Assembly: GCF_023091745.1 (NCBI RefSeq)
Contig: NC_068926.1
Span: forward strand, 47,144,001-47,208,000
Source: Budorcas taxicolor
Lineage: Eukaryota; Chordata; Mammalia; Artiodactyla; Bovidae
Direction of reading: 5' to 3'
DNA length: 64,000 bases
Both the position numbers and the translations under genes were made by a program. Below, one piece after another: positions 54,081 to 64,000 of this stretch. The notes beneath the pieces were generated by a model. That model was not told the origin of the DNA, did not search any database, and saw nothing but the letters and a program-made list of their open reading frames with translations. The number at the start of each line of letters is the position of its first letter. Position 1 is the stretch's first letter.

Positions 54081-54862
54081 TATAGCCACTATGGAGAACA
54101 GTGTGGAGATTCCTTAAAAACCTGGAAATAGAACTGCCTTATGACCCAGCAATCCCACTGCTGGGCATACACACCGAGGAAACCAGAATTGAAAGAGACA
54201 CATGTACCCCAATGTTCACCACAGCACTGTTTATAATAACCAGGACATGGAAGCAACCTTGATGTCTATCAGCAGATGAACGGATAAGAAAGCTGTGATA
54301 CATATACACAATGGAGTATTACTCAGCCATTAAAAAGATTACATTTGAATCAGTTCTAATGAGGTGGATGAAACTGGAGCCTATTATACAGAGTGATGTA
54401 AGCCAGAAAGAAAAACACCAATACAGTATACTAACACATATATATGGAATTTAGAAAGATGGTAACGATAACCCTGTATGCAAGACAACAAAAGAGACAC
54501 AGATGTATAGAACAGTCTTTTGGACTCTGTGGGAGAGGAAGAGGGTGGGATGATTTGGGAGAATGGCATTGAAACATATATAATATCATATATGAAACGA
54601 ATTGCCAGTCCAGGTTCGATGCATGATACAGGAGGCTTGGGGCTGGTGCACTGGGACGACCCAGAGGGATGGTACAGGGAGGGAGGTGGGAGGGGGGTTC
54701 AGGATGGGGAACACATGTACACCCGTGGCAGATTAATGTTGATGCATGGCAAAACCAATACAATATTGTAAAGTAATTAGCCTCCAATTAAAATAAATAA
54801 ATTTATAATTTAAAAAATAAAATAAAAAATAAAAGCAAACAAACAAAAAAGGCTACGCCTGC

Positions 54863-55168
54863 CAATGCAGGGGACAGGGGTTCAATCCCTGGTCTGGGAA
54901 GATTCCATATGCCACAGAGCAACTAAGCCTGTGAGCCACAATTACTGAGTCTGTGCTCTAGAGCCCGAAGGCCACAACTCCTGAGCCCGAGAGCTGCAGT
55001 TACTGAAGCCCATGTGCCTAGAGCCTGTGCTCCACAACAAGAGAAGCCCCTGCAATAAGAACCCCATGCACCACAACGAAGAGTAGCTCCCACTCGCAGC
55101 ACCTAGAGAAAGCCCAGGTGCGGCAACAAAGACCCAGTGCAACCAAAAACAAGTAATTTTTTTAAAAT
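54863..55168 (+). repeat. CHR SINE, long form: 3' piece (split by L1)
   Basis: aatgcaggggacaggggttc, tctgggaagattccatatgc, gagtctgtgctctagagccc, cacctagagaaagcccaggt, gcaacaaagacccagtgcaa and tail. Completes the element begun at 52876. Confidence 0.92.
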
Positions 55169-55390
55169 CCCATGTAAAGTTGTAGAAAAATAATTAGAAC
55201 TTGCCAAGCACTCATGATCCCACCTGTGTGATACAACTTTGTTTTATGCTATACCTCACCTGTCTTTGCCCCCATGAATCCACACCAATTACAATTCCTT
55301 CTCCCAGAAGATCTCCCCCAGATGTATTGTGATGCAGAGAGGGAAGAGTGAAGCTTTTCTTTCCAGACAGATAATTCTTAAGAAGATACT

Positions 55391-56408
55391 CTTCAGTTCA
55401 GTTCAGTTCAGTCGCTCAGTCATGTCTGACTCTTTGCGACCCCATGGACTGCAGCACACCAGGCCTCCCTGTCCATTGCAAACTCCCAGAGTTTACTCAA
55501 ACTCATGTCCATTGAGTCAGTGATGCCATCCAACCATCTCATCTTCTGTCATCCCCTTTTCCTTCTGTCTTCAATCTTTCCCAGCATCAGAGTCTTTCTA
55601 ATGAGTCAGTTCTTCCCATCAGGTGGCCAAAGTTGGAGTTTCAGCGTCAACATCAGTCCTTCCAATGAATATTCAGGACTGATTTCCTTTAGGATGGACT
55701 GGTTGGATCTCCTTGCAGTCCAAGGAACTCTCAAGAGTCTTCTCCAACACCACAGTTCAAAAGCATCAATTCTTCAGTGCTCAGGTTTCTTTATAGTTCA
55801 TCTCTCACATCCATACATGACTACTGGAAAATCCATAGCTTTAACTAGATGGACATTTGTTGGCAAAGTAATGTCTCTGCTTTTTAATATGTTGTCTAGG
55901 TTGGTCATAACTTTTCTTCCAAGGAGTACGCGTCTTTTAATTTCATGGCTACAATCACCATCTGCAGTGATTTTGGAGCCCAGAAAAATAAAGTCTGACA
56001 CTCTTTCCAATGTTTCCCCATCTATTTGCCATGAAGTGATGGAATCAGATGCCATGATCTTAGTTTTCTGAATGCTGAGCTTTAAGCCAACTTTTTCACT
56101 CTCCTCTTTCACTTTCATCAAGAGGCTCTTTAGTTCTTCTTTGCTTTCTGCCGTAAGGGTGGTGTTATCTGCTTATCTGAGGTTATTGATATTTCTCCCA
56201 GCATTCTTGATTCCAGCTTGTGCTTCATCCAGCCCAGAGTTTCTCCTGATGTACTCTGCAGATAAGTTAAATAAGCAGGGTAGTTAAATAAGCTGGGTGA
56301 CAATATACAGCCTTAATGTACTCCTTTCCCTATTTGGAACCAGTTCTGTTGATCCATGTCCAGTTCTAACTGTTGCTTCCTGACCTGCATACAGATTTCT
56401 CAAGAAAA
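55391..56408 (-). repeat. BovB LINE 3' region, antisense, longest copy here
   Basis: About 1 kb: ttcagttcagttcagttcag start, caaactcccagagtttactc, atgaatattcaggactgatt, gacaatatacagccttaatg, gcttcctgacctgcatacag. It reaches further into the RT coding region than the other copies. Possible flanks cttaagaagatac and ctcaagaaaacac overlap BovB sequence, so the duplication is uncertain. Confidence 0.94.
55798..56121 (-). pseudogene. BovB reverse-transcriptase remnant with broken catalytic motif
   Basis: A 107-codon frame: KVKEESEKVGLKLSIQKTKI, ITSWQIDGETLERVSDFIFL, KSRDITLPTNVHLVKAM. Just upstream (56150-56180, minus strand) the YADD-type active-site segment reads with a stop in place of Tyr and Asn for the second Asp, so this copy was inactivated by point change as well as truncation. 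Confidence 0.87.
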
Positions 56409-57291
56409 CACCGCTATTTTGTTTACTGGATCCCTCCTTGTTCACCCGTAGAAGGGAAGGAAATAGTACCCTGGGGAAATTCGTCATGTTCTTCAAAGTA
56501 AAAACACAAAATAAACACCTCCCCCCAACATACACACGAAATCTTGACGGTCTCATTTCTTTAAGGGATCAGCTGCAGGCGAACTCCCCCAGTATGGCCA
56601 TCTCTGCCTTGCCATCCTCCTTCCTCCCTGTGGTCAATGGATATGAGAGGAAATGCTCGGGGGAGTCCTGCACCCCAGTGACCCTCCTCATGGGTAACTG
56701 CTCTTTGCACCCAGACTGAAGCTGAGCCGCAGGCAAGGATGCTGTTAACACAGGAAGCTGGCAGGCGCTCTCAGCCTGGAAGGAAACCAGCCACCAATCG
56801 GCCAACTGGGCAGGAGGATGGGTCTCCCAGTGCGGGTCTGCATGCCCCGCTCCCAGTGCGCGTGGTGCGCCTGCTCATGGTGAGCGGCCCTTATAGGCAG
56901 AGAGGATGCTCGCTGAATCAAGTGGCTGCTTTCTCCTTACCCTCAATCGCCTCCCTTCAGAAAGGACCAGCTCTTCGTTTGAGCCCCGGCCCCTCGGAAT
57001 TCCACCTCCGGCAGTGAGGGGTTGGGGATGAGACTGGAGGGCACAGATGCAGGTGGTTCTGTCCACAGTGTGAGCGCCTGTATGGGGAAAAGTCAGAGCT
57101 CCCCAGTCGCACGGTTCATCGCTGTTCATCCTGGGGTCTGCAGGGGAGAATTACCACGGGCTTTCTGATGCTTCCTGGCAAAGAATTTCTTAGGTTTAGT
57201 ATCTGTACTCTGCCCCACATCCTCTCAGTGACAGATTGGGATGGAGATAAAATCCCAAGAATCCTGGAAAATTTTATAAACAAGGGCCGAT
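56409..57291. other. Apparently single-copy DNA
   Basis: Frames of 78-93 codons on both strands (56438-57129) overlap. None has a recognisable domain. I looked for splice-bounded exons and found nothing convincing. Confidence 0.45.
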
Positions 57292-57548
57292 TTAGGGAGA
57301 TGCTTAAATAACTTTGATTCTCTGGTGACTCAGACGGTAAAGAATCCGCCTGCAGTGCAGGAGACATGAGACTCAGGTTTGATCCCTGGGTCGAGAAGAC
57401 CCCCTGGAGGAGGAAATGATAACCTACTTGAGTATTCTTGCCTGGAGAATCCCATGGACAGAGGAGCCTGGCGGGCTACAGTCTATGGGATCGCAAAGAG
57501 GTGGACACGATTGAGCGACTAACACTACAATACTACTTAGGGAGATGC
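57292..57548 (+). repeat. Bov-tA SINE, sense, exact 12-bp target-site duplication
   Basis: Body 57304-57536: gattctctggtgactcagac, ggtttgatccctgggtcgag, gagtattcttgcctggagaa, gtggacacgattgagcgact. TTAGGGAGATGC at 57292-57303 and 57537-57548 is identical. Confidence 0.94.
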
Positions 57549-57989
57549 AAGGACTGAGGTTTAGTATATGTTAATTAATATAAAGACCGAGAAGCAACCA
57601 CCAGTTCTTCAGGGGCCAGAAACCTTCAGCAAACATTGGAAGCCACCCTGAAATATCCTCAAAATGTGTTATTTTTTGAGCACAGACATCTTTTGCCTGT
57701 TGATATTTAATGTTATTATTCAGCTCTGCCATGAAATAGCTTTATATGCTTGCTTTTATTTGGTAAAGCAGTTTTATCTTTTGTTGTTCATTTTGATAAA
57801 TAATTGACTCAAGGGGAAAGTGTCCCTCCTACAAGAGAATAATAAGAGAACAAAAAAATTTTAAGTGCATGGTAATAAGTGGCTGTTGACATCTTTGTCA
57901 GCATTAGAGAGATAATTGGGAATGGCGAGGACTGTGGCTAACTAGAGGGTAGATCTCCTACCTAAGAACAGCCCTACCAGCTGGAGACC
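57549..57989. other. Apparently single-copy AT-rich DNA
   Basis: Nothing recognised. Confidence 0.5.
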
Positions 57990-58190
57990 AGGGTTCCACA
58001 AACATTTGTAAAAGTCCGGAGGGTAAACATTTCAAGCTTTGTGACCCATTACTCCATTTGGCTGTTGTCACAGGAAAACAGCAGTAGACAACAGAAAAAG
58101 AAAAGAATGAGGCTGAAATCAGGTAAAACTTTATTTAGCATACCAAGTCTTGTACTGGATTTGGCCAGTGGGCCATGGGCTGCTGACCTT
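57990..58190 (-). mobile_element. hAT-superfamily relic (same family as 30712)
   Basis: ttccacaaacatttgtaaaa, caagctttgtgacccattac, aaaactttatttagcatacc, ggatttggccagtgggccat. Both ends are visible, so this is a short, near-complete non-autonomous copy. I read it in the orientation opposite to 30712-31434. Confidence 0.68.
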
Positions 58191-58437
58191 GGCAATCATG
58201 CCGAAATGTCAAATGTGAGCCCTTGTTGTCAGATATCATGACTTCTAAAGAGAAATCAAAAGCCTTATTTATTTAGGAACTCTCCCAATTTGAAACAGTT
58301 GGGTCAAGGAAAAAAAAATGTCCAGGGCAAAGAAAAGTTGTGTCCGAGCTGATTCTTGCCAGCAGGTTACCATTTTGAGATTTCCACAACAACAAAGAGC
58401 AACAACCACAACCCTCAGATTTACAAAAATGTGGAAT

Positions 58438-58675
58438 CAGACCCTGGTGGTCCAGTGGTTAGGAATCCACCAGCCAATGCAGGGGACCTGGGTTGGATCC
58501 CTGGTCTGGGAAGACTCCACAGGCTTGGGGCAACTAAACCCATGAGCCACAACTACTGAGCCCACACCAGAGCCCGCACTCCGCAGCAATAGGTGCCACT
58601 GTAAGAAGAAGCAATTAGAGAAAGCCCGCAGGCAGCGATGAACCCCGAACAACCACAAATAATGACTTTAAAACC
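58438..58675 (+). repeat. CHR SINE, long form, sense
   Basis: gaccctggtggtccagtggt, gatccctggtctgggaagac, gagccacaactactgagccc, ttagagaaagcccgcaggca. The tail is not a clear A-run. Confidence 0.88.
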
Positions 58676-58779
58676 ACGGACTCTATCATCACCCACCTTC
58701 AGAGTGAGTTGCAGGCATTCTGCACATTCATATCCAGCAGTGCACATCCTCAGGGCCTGAGGCTCCCCTTCTTAGATAT

Positions 58780-58979
58780 GGACACCTAGGTTTCAGACAA
58801 TAAAGTCTACCTGCAAAGTGGGATACTTGGGTTTGGTCCCTGGGTTGGGAAGATCCCTTGGAGAAGGATATGGCAACCTACTCCAGTATTCTTGCCTGGA
58901 GAATCCCATGGACAGAGGAACCTGGAGGGCTGCAGTCCATGGGGTCACAAAGAGTCGGACACGACTGAGTGACTAACAG
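58780..58979 (+). repeat. Bov-tA SINE, sense, degraded head
   Basis: The head is altered (ggacacctaggtttcagaca), then ggtttggtccctgggttggg, ggagaaggatatggcaacct, gagtcggacacgactgagtg. Confidence 0.9.
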
Positions 58980-59460
58980 CAGACCTACCTGTACACATTC
59001 ATCTCAGCAATGCCAATATGATCAAGGCCAGAGAAGTGACCACAGGTCACGCTGGGACTCAGTTAAGCTGTGAACTGGCCCTGGCTCCTGGCCATGCAAA
59101 TCTGGTTCCTTCTCTGATTTTCTGTCTTGACCTTGGAAGGTCACCTCTGAGAATCCTCTTGATATAAAAATCAGCATTTCCACACTTCTTAAGTATTCAT
59201 TACAACTTTTCTTGTCCTTTCAATCTGTAAAAAGAATCACCTGGGAATTCTGGAAGATGAAGATTGCTCTGAATGAATAGAAGATTGTCAGCACCACCAC
59301 CGTTGATGCCTCGTCAAGATAATCAGTTAATTCATCCAGCAGTGAGGTTCCTATGCCTCACAGTGCAAAAAGCTGAGTTTAGGGGTTGATAGGGATTTAA
59401 ACAGAAGCATGGGAGGATGAGCCCTCTCCGAGGTCCATAAGGAGAGGGCATGGAACCCAA
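58980..59460. other. Apparently single-copy DNA
   Basis: No gene. MER5-like words (aaagaatcacctgggaattc) at 59231-59250 are too short to call. Confidence 0.4.
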
Positions 59461-59512
59461 CTGACACATAGATATAACATAGATAGATAGATATAACATA
59501 GATATAATTCTG
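59461..59512. repeat. GATA-rich simple repeat
   Basis: Imperfect AACATAGATAGATAGATATA words, about 50 bp. Confidence 0.85.
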
Positions 59513-59698
59513 ATGCGGGGGAGGTTGTGATAAATTAGACAACAAAGATATGAACAAGTTTTTCTATAATTATTTCCACTGGAGGGATTGAGAAGTAAGT
59601 GGGTCCTCAAAGATTTTCTTTCAAAATGCAATTGAAAGGGATGAAAATAGAAAACATATGTTATTTTAAAGGAATTCTTTGGCTAAACACTTCTGCTG

Positions 59699-59701
<3 letters not shown>

Positions 59702-59731
<30 letters not shown>
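59702..59731. repeat. (GT)n microsatellite
   Basis: About 14 uninterrupted GT units between T-rich flanks. Confidence 0.95.
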
Positions 59732-59733
<2 letters not shown>

Positions 59734-59796
59734 AAGGAACCCTTTCATAAAGAAGCATTATAGGAAGATGAACTGTACTACACAGATGTAAATACA

Positions 59797-59867
59797 GCGG
59801 AGTCTGGTGGGCTATGGTCTATGGTTTTGCAGAGTCCGACACAGCTGAACTTAGCACAGCAGAAGCA
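59797..59867 (+). repeat. Bov-A SINE 3' fragment, sense
   Basis: gcggagtctggtgggctatg, gcagagtccgacacagctga, acttagcacagcag. Strongly 5' truncated. Confidence 0.75.
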
Positions 59868-59925
59868 GTTGCTTTTTATTAAAAACTTGTGGCAAATAAT
59901 TCTACTTTTAATTTTGATCAAGGCT

Positions 59926-60222
59926 AAACCAAGAGTGGAAAAGGCAATGGCAGCCCACTCCAGTACTCTTGCCTGGAGAATCCCATGGACGGAGGAGCCT
60001 GGTAAGCTGCAGTCCATGGGGTCGCTAAGAGTCGGACACCACTGAGCGACTTCACTTTAACTTCTCAGTTTCATGCACTGGAGAAAGAAATGGCAACCCA
60101 TTCCAGTGTTCTTGCTTGGAGAATCCCAGGGACGGGGGAGCCTGGTGGGCTGCCGTCTATGGGGTCGCACAGAGTCGGACACAACTGACGCGTCTTAGCA
60201 GCAGCAGCAGCAAACCAAGAGT
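59926..60222 (+). repeat. Bov-A2 SINE dimer, sense, exact target-site duplication
   Basis: Body 59937-60211: unit 1 aaaaggcaatggcagcccac, linker ttcactttaacttctcag, unit 2 gggacgggggagcctggtgg, and a (CAG)n tail. AAACCAAGAGT at 59926-59936 and 60212-60222 is identical. A likely young, possibly polymorphic insertion. Confidence 0.95.
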
Positions 60223-60339
60223 ATTTGCAGCTGTGATCATCTAACTTCACGTCACCCATAGAATAGGAAACTGCTTTGGCTTCAGAGTTCCTGTTCCGAG
60301 AACTCCCTCGAGGGGGCAGCAGCCTCAATAGTTCTCTAA

Positions 60340-60531
60340 GTGAAGTGAAGTCGCTCAGTCGTGTCCCACTCTTTGCGACCCCATGGACTGTACGTAGCCT
60401 ATCAGGCTCCTCCGTCCATGGGATTTTCCAGGCAAGACTGCTGGAGTGGATTGCCATTTCCTTCTCCAGGGGATCTTCCCGACCCAGGGATCGAAGCCGG
60501 GTCTCCCGCATTGCAGGCAGACGCTTTACCG
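60340..60531 (-). repeat. Bov-tA SINE, antisense, lacking the extreme 5' end
   Basis: gaagtcgctcagtcgtgtcc, gatcgaagccgggtctcccg, cagacgctttaccgtcta. The final gagccaccagggaagcc is missing, so it is truncated by about 18 bp. A 4-bp gtac repeat sits in the body (ctgtacgtagcc). Confidence 0.92.
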
Positions 60532-61092
60532 TCTAAACTTGGTGTTTATTCATCTATAAGATGCTTTGGACTCAAGGATACTAGTGGAAAGAGAGTCCCT
60601 TGTTTTTCAGATTGATGGTGGACTGAAAAATAGCTTTCTTACCCCATTCTTTCAAAACAGGGTAAGATTAAGCTTGAATCTAAGATCACACTTACCATAA
60701 TGTTGCTCGTGAGTCATGCGTTATGGCAGTCATGAATTTAAATCTTAACGTTGGACTATAACTTAATCTCCACCTCTGACTAGTTGTGTGTCTATAGCTT
60801 GTCAGTTCTGTTAAGAAAAATGTGGAAAGGGTGTCAAACCATCATCTTTGCTGAAATAGTTTGTGTTGCTGACACCACTCTTGGGAGGCTTTCTGGGTCA
60901 TCATCTTTCATGGTTCATTCTGTGCCTTTTTTTGCATTGTGGGCACAGAACAAGTTTGGGAAACTTTCTTGGAGAAGACAGAAGGAAGGGAACTGCCTCT
61001 TGTTAGTATCTGTGTTCATTTGGGCATCTTCTCACAAGAAGATGGTTTGTGCTTTGTTTCATCAGCATTGCTGTAGATATTTTGGATAGACT
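60532..61092. other. Apparently single-copy DNA
   Basis: A 101-codon plus-strand frame (60784-61089) has no recognised domain and no strong ATG context. I do not call a gene. Confidence 0.4.
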
Positions 61093-61303
61093 CACATGCT
61101 AAGTCACTGCAGTGGTGTCCAACTCTCTGCGGCCCCATGGATAGCAGTCTGCCAGGCTGCTCTGTCTATGGAGTCCTGCAGGCGAGAATACTGGAGCAAG
61201 TTGCCATGCCCTCCTCCAGGGGATCTTCACAACCCAGAACGTGATCTCCTGTCTCTTAGTCGCCTGCTTTGGCAGGCGGATTCTTTACCACTAGCGCCAC
61301 CTG
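61093..61303 (-). repeat. Bov-tA SINE, antisense, diverged
   Basis: cacatgctaagtcactgcag, caggcgagaatactggagca, ggcggattctttaccactag. The reversed head stops at cgccacctgg. Confidence 0.9.
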
Positions 61304-61324
61304 GTGATAGCTTACGGTGAATGC

Positions 61325-62052
61325 TGTTGGGTTCGTGATCTCAGAAGAAGGTTTAACTTGGGACCAGGGACCAGGCTTGATCACCCAAGAGCTTTTGTGT
61401 AGCAGAGTTTTATTAAAGTAAAAAAGGGATGGAGAAAGCTTCTTACATAGACATCCGAAGGGGGACAGAGAAAAGGGAGTTATATACTTTTTAAATTGGT
61501 TATTACAATAAACAAAAAGAAGGTCTCAAGTCTGTAAAGATCTTACTAGACCCACTCCCACAATTTATATTTTAAGATGACAGGATTAGAACTAACAATA
61601 GGAAGATTTTACCAGACCTGGCTTCCCTGGTGGCTCAGAGGTTAAAGCGTCTGCCTGCAATGCAGGAGCCCTGGGTTCGATCCCTGGTTTGGGAAGGTCC
61701 CCCTGGAGAAGGAAATGGCAACCCACTCCAGTATTCTTGCCTGGAGAATCCCATGGGTGGAGGAGCCTGGTGGGCTATAGTCCACGGGGTCACAAAGAGT
61801 CGGACATGACTGAGCGACTTCACTTAACAGACCCACTCCCAGAATATACATTTTAAGATAATAGGATTAGTCAGAAGGTTCTCAAGAAGGAGAAACATGT
61901 CCTCAAGCAGGATACATTGTTATATTGACTAAGACAAAGCAATGTAGAAAAATAACATTTGTCCTTTTCTCCTTGAGAGCCCCAGACCCTTTTCTCCTCC
62001 TCAGGGACCCTGGACTTCTTATCAGTCTGCCTAGGAATTGACTCTCTCACTG
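61325..62052 (-). repeat. Solo LTR of an endogenous retrovirus, antisense, SINE-interrupted
   Basis: The DNA matches a common bovine LTR (BTLTR1-like by memory): gttcgtgatctcagaagaag, ggcttgatcacccaagagct, gcagagttttattaaagta. Read on the minus strand the last gives an AATAAA polyadenylation signal (61408-61413). The plus-strand left edge TGTTGGG equals the expected ...CA terminus. No gag, pol or env follows, so it is a solo LTR or fragment; the right boundary is uncertain. A segment of about 65 bp is tandemly duplicated. Confidence 0.72.
61610..61833 (+). repeat. Bov-tA SINE, sense, inside the LTR
   Basis: Body 61619-61824: ggcttccctggtggctcaga, gggttcgatccctggtttgg, ccactccagtattcttgcct, gactgagcgacttcactt. 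Flanks taccagacc (61610) and taacagacc (61825). Confidence 0.93.
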
Positions 62053-62189
62053 GGAAGCCCACTTTGGATGGACACACAGCACTCTCTGTATCCTGTACCA
62101 TAGCTGAAAACCCCTAGCTCCCTGTTGTGAGGAGTCATCTGGAAGGCTAGCCTCTTGATGCTCCTGCTATTCCTTCTTCTTCTAAGTAC

Positions 62190-62334
62190 ATATTTGGCTT
62201 CACTAGGTCTTAGTTGTGGCATGCAGGACCTTTTGGTTGCAGCATGTGGGACCTAGTTCCCTGACCAGGGATGGAACCTGGCCCCCCTGCATTGGGAGCC
62301 TGGAGTCTTAGCCACTGGACCACGAGAGAAGTCC
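62190..62334 (-). repeat. CHR SINE, antisense
   Basis: atttggcttcactaggtctt, gcagcatgtgggacctagtt, gaccagggatggaacctggc, ttagccactggaccacgaga. Confidence 0.87.
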
Positions 62335-62739
62335 CTGCCTCTGCTGTTTCTACTGGCAAGCATGATGAGAGGGAAGATAAGGTGGCATTTTGTTTATGTA
62401 TTTGTTTTGGGGTTTTTTTTGCACCTGTGGCCAGTGCATAGTCACTGATTTCACAATTGCCCTGAGGCAGCTCTGGGGCAACAGAAATGGCTTCCTGACC
62501 CTCGACTGTGTCCTGGCTGCTCACTGTGCTGAATATGGCTAAGGTAGGGACTCCCCTCGAGGGTCAGGTCTGTGGGTTGCTCTGGAAGTCTTGGTTCCTG
62601 TCTGCTGCTCCCCGCCCCTTGCAATGCTCTCAGAGGTATCCAATTCCCTGCATGAAATCCCTTTCTGCCTCAAATAACTAGGGTGGTTTCTTTCTCCAGT
62701 ATGTGAGTCCTGACTCTAACAGACAAGCAGCACAGATCA
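62335..62739. other. Apparently single-copy DNA
   Basis: No gene. A short T-run near 62410. Nothing else recognised. Confidence 0.45.
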
Positions 62740-62929
62740 AGGGTTGGCAAACTTTTTGCTGCAAGGAGCCAAATAGTCAATAATTTTGGCTTTGTGGGAC
62801 TTGCCATCCTCACTGCAATTACTCAACCCTGCCATCATCGTATGGTAAAAGCAGCCCCAGGCAACATGTGAAATGAAAGGGTGACTGTGTTCCAATAAGA
62901 CTTTATTTGTACTAAATATCTGTTGACAG
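62740..62929 (-). mobile_element. hAT-superfamily relic (same family as 30712)
   Basis: agggttggcaaactttttgc, aataattttggctttgtggg, tgtgttccaataagacttta. The right half is lost at the L1 that follows. Confidence 0.7.
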
Positions 62930-63445
62930 AGGAGTGGATAAAGAAGGTGTGGTACATACACACAAAGGAATACTATGCAGCCATTAAAAAGATGAAACAA
63001 TGCCATTTGCAGCAGGATGGATCTGGAGACTGTCATACTGAGTGAAGTAAGTAAGTCAGACAGAGAAGGAGAAATATTGTATGACATCCCTCATATGTGG
63101 AATCAAAAAAGAAATGATACAAATGAACTTACTTACAAAACAGGAGACTCACAAACTTAGAGAAGGAACTTATGGTTGCCAGGGTAGGAGGTGGATGAGG
63201 GGAAGGGATAGTTCGGAAGTTTGGGGTGGAATTGTATACACTGCTGTATTTAAAATAGATAACAAGCGAGGACCTACTGTGTGGCACAGAGAAGTCTGCT
63301 CAATGTTGTGTGGAAGCCTGAATGGGAGGGGAGTTTGAGGGAGAATGGATATATGTATGTGTATGGCTGAGTCCCTTCCCTGTTCACCTGAAATTAACAC
63401 AACATTGTTAATCAATGATATACCATAATAAAATTAAAAATTTGT
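62930..63445 (+). repeat. L1 3' end (late ORF2 and 3' UTR), sense
   Basis: gaggagtggataaagaaggt, ggaatactatgcagccatta, tcatatgtggaatcaaaaaa, caggagactcacaaacttag, cacctgaaattaacacaaca and an A-rich tail. Colinear, without the inversion seen in the other two L1 copies. Confidence 0.88.
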
Positions 63446-64000
63446 TTTAAAAAACTTACAGAAACAAGAAGTGGCCTGTGCTGTCAACTGCAGATCCATG
63501 ACTAGAAATCACGAGTGCTCTACACCCTGGAGTGAATATGCTAACAATTCCCTCTCCGAGTAGGAGGAGAGAGAGTAGGCATTCTCTAGTTCCACTTGCA
63601 AGAGATTTCGGACTAGTTGGTAGGTAGTTTAAAATCCAGAAGCATTGTCCCACAGGCCTAATCATTTATGTATTCATTTATGTTTTCATGAGATCAAAAG
63701 TAGGTTTGTAGATTACTTTATGATTCATTGTGGTACCTCCCCCAGATTAATCAATGTGGACAGCCTCTTGTGATGGTGACAGGTGGTGACAAGTTTCCTG
63801 ATTCTGTGCTTAGTGAGCAGAAGTCAAAAGATGGTGTCAAATGGCTTATTTATAAATCCCAAGCAATTAAAGCAGCACAGGGCACACAGGGGCTCCCATC
63901 AGGTAGATGTTAAGTTTATATGAATCATTTTGCCTTGGATTTCCAGACTGGCAGAAAGGGGAAGGATCAGCATGTCCCATCCCAGACTGTATTTGCTCTG
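63446..64000. other. Apparently single-copy DNA
   Basis: Chance frames of 61-69 codons only. No gene or repeat recognised up to the window edge. Confidence 0.45.

Larger units (their letters stand above)
52916..54847 (+). mobile_element. 5'-truncated, 5'-inverted L1 inside a CHR SINE
   Basis: 52916 to about 53382 is ORF2 DNA in reverse. From 53383 the same element continues forward through the ORF2 end and 3' UTR to an A-rich tail. The two parts meet at the same ORF2 position and share TTGACAAAGGAGGCA (forward 53383-53397, reverse near 52911-52927). Target duplications are AAGAATATGCCTGCC at 52901-52915 and AAGGCTACGCCTGCC at 54848-54862, 12 of 15 identical. Twin priming explains it. Confidence 0.92.

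Noticed and set aside
60784..61089. 101-codon frame with hydrophobic residues
   Set aside because: No recognised domain, no splice or promoter context, in otherwise ordinary DNA.
61549..61874. 45-bp repeats around the SINE as its target-site duplication
   Set aside because: Too long for a SINE duplication; a short 9-bp one (taccagacc/taacagacc) fits better. The longer match is an older duplication within the LTR.

Overview
This window reads as nuclear DNA of a ruminant, most likely a bovid. The evidence is the repeat content. There are about 36 Bov-A/Bov-tA SINE copies, about 24 copies of the cetartiodactyl CHR tRNA-derived SINE, five 3' fragments of the BovB LINE, several L1 copies, and an LTR of the kind common in cattle. 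Bov-tA, Bov-A2 and BovB together are diagnostic of ruminants; I cannot separate cattle from sheep, goat or buffalo. All repeat names come from recognising consensus sequences by eye, with no database, so superfamily calls are safer than subfamily calls.

I find no convincing protein-coding gene, no RNA gene and no CRISPR array. Long open frames are explained by repeats: LINE reverse transcriptase remnants (minus strand 11169-11492, 41176-41376, 53132-53382, 55798-56121; plus strand 53385-54080), SINE read-through, and a trinucleotide array whose frames lack stops. The window is best read as intergenic DNA or the inside of a large intron.

Layout. 0-10 kb: single-copy DNA with scattered Bov-tA and CHR SINEs, a MIR, and a Bov-A2 dimer with an inverted 5' half (6943-7197). 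10-20 kb: a BovB fragment, an L1 3' end, MIRs, and two MaLR-type LTR relics. 20-27 kb: a knot of three Bov-tA copies in TA-rich DNA, a 5'-inverted L1 (23637-24420), and a Tigger DNA transposon carrying two later SINEs next to a BovB end. 30-33 kb: a nest in which an L2 is interrupted by a hAT transposon, itself hit by two SINEs, and separately by an older L1. 35.4-36.9 kb: a 1.46 kb CAC/CAT trinucleotide array with an embedded 261-bp higher-order duplication and a 90-93 bp sub-repeat, the most striking object here. 37-45 kb: CpG-dense patch, TA/CA tandem duplication, GAGGGTGTG minisatellite, second Tigger with a nested SINE, decayed TG-rich tract. 47-56 kb: old L1, L2 and hAT fragments, then a 1.9 kb L1 with inverted 5' part inside a CHR SINE, then a 1 kb BovB. 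57-64 kb: more SINEs, two relics of the hAT family seen at 30.7 kb, a solo LTR with an internal duplication, and an L1 3' end.

The sequence records retroelement history, not a set of cooperating genes. Target-site duplications, nesting order and inversion junctions are readable in many places. Three twin-priming-like inversions (two L1, one SINE), a possible two-SINE chimera inserted as a unit, and the trinucleotide array are the observations most worth checking.
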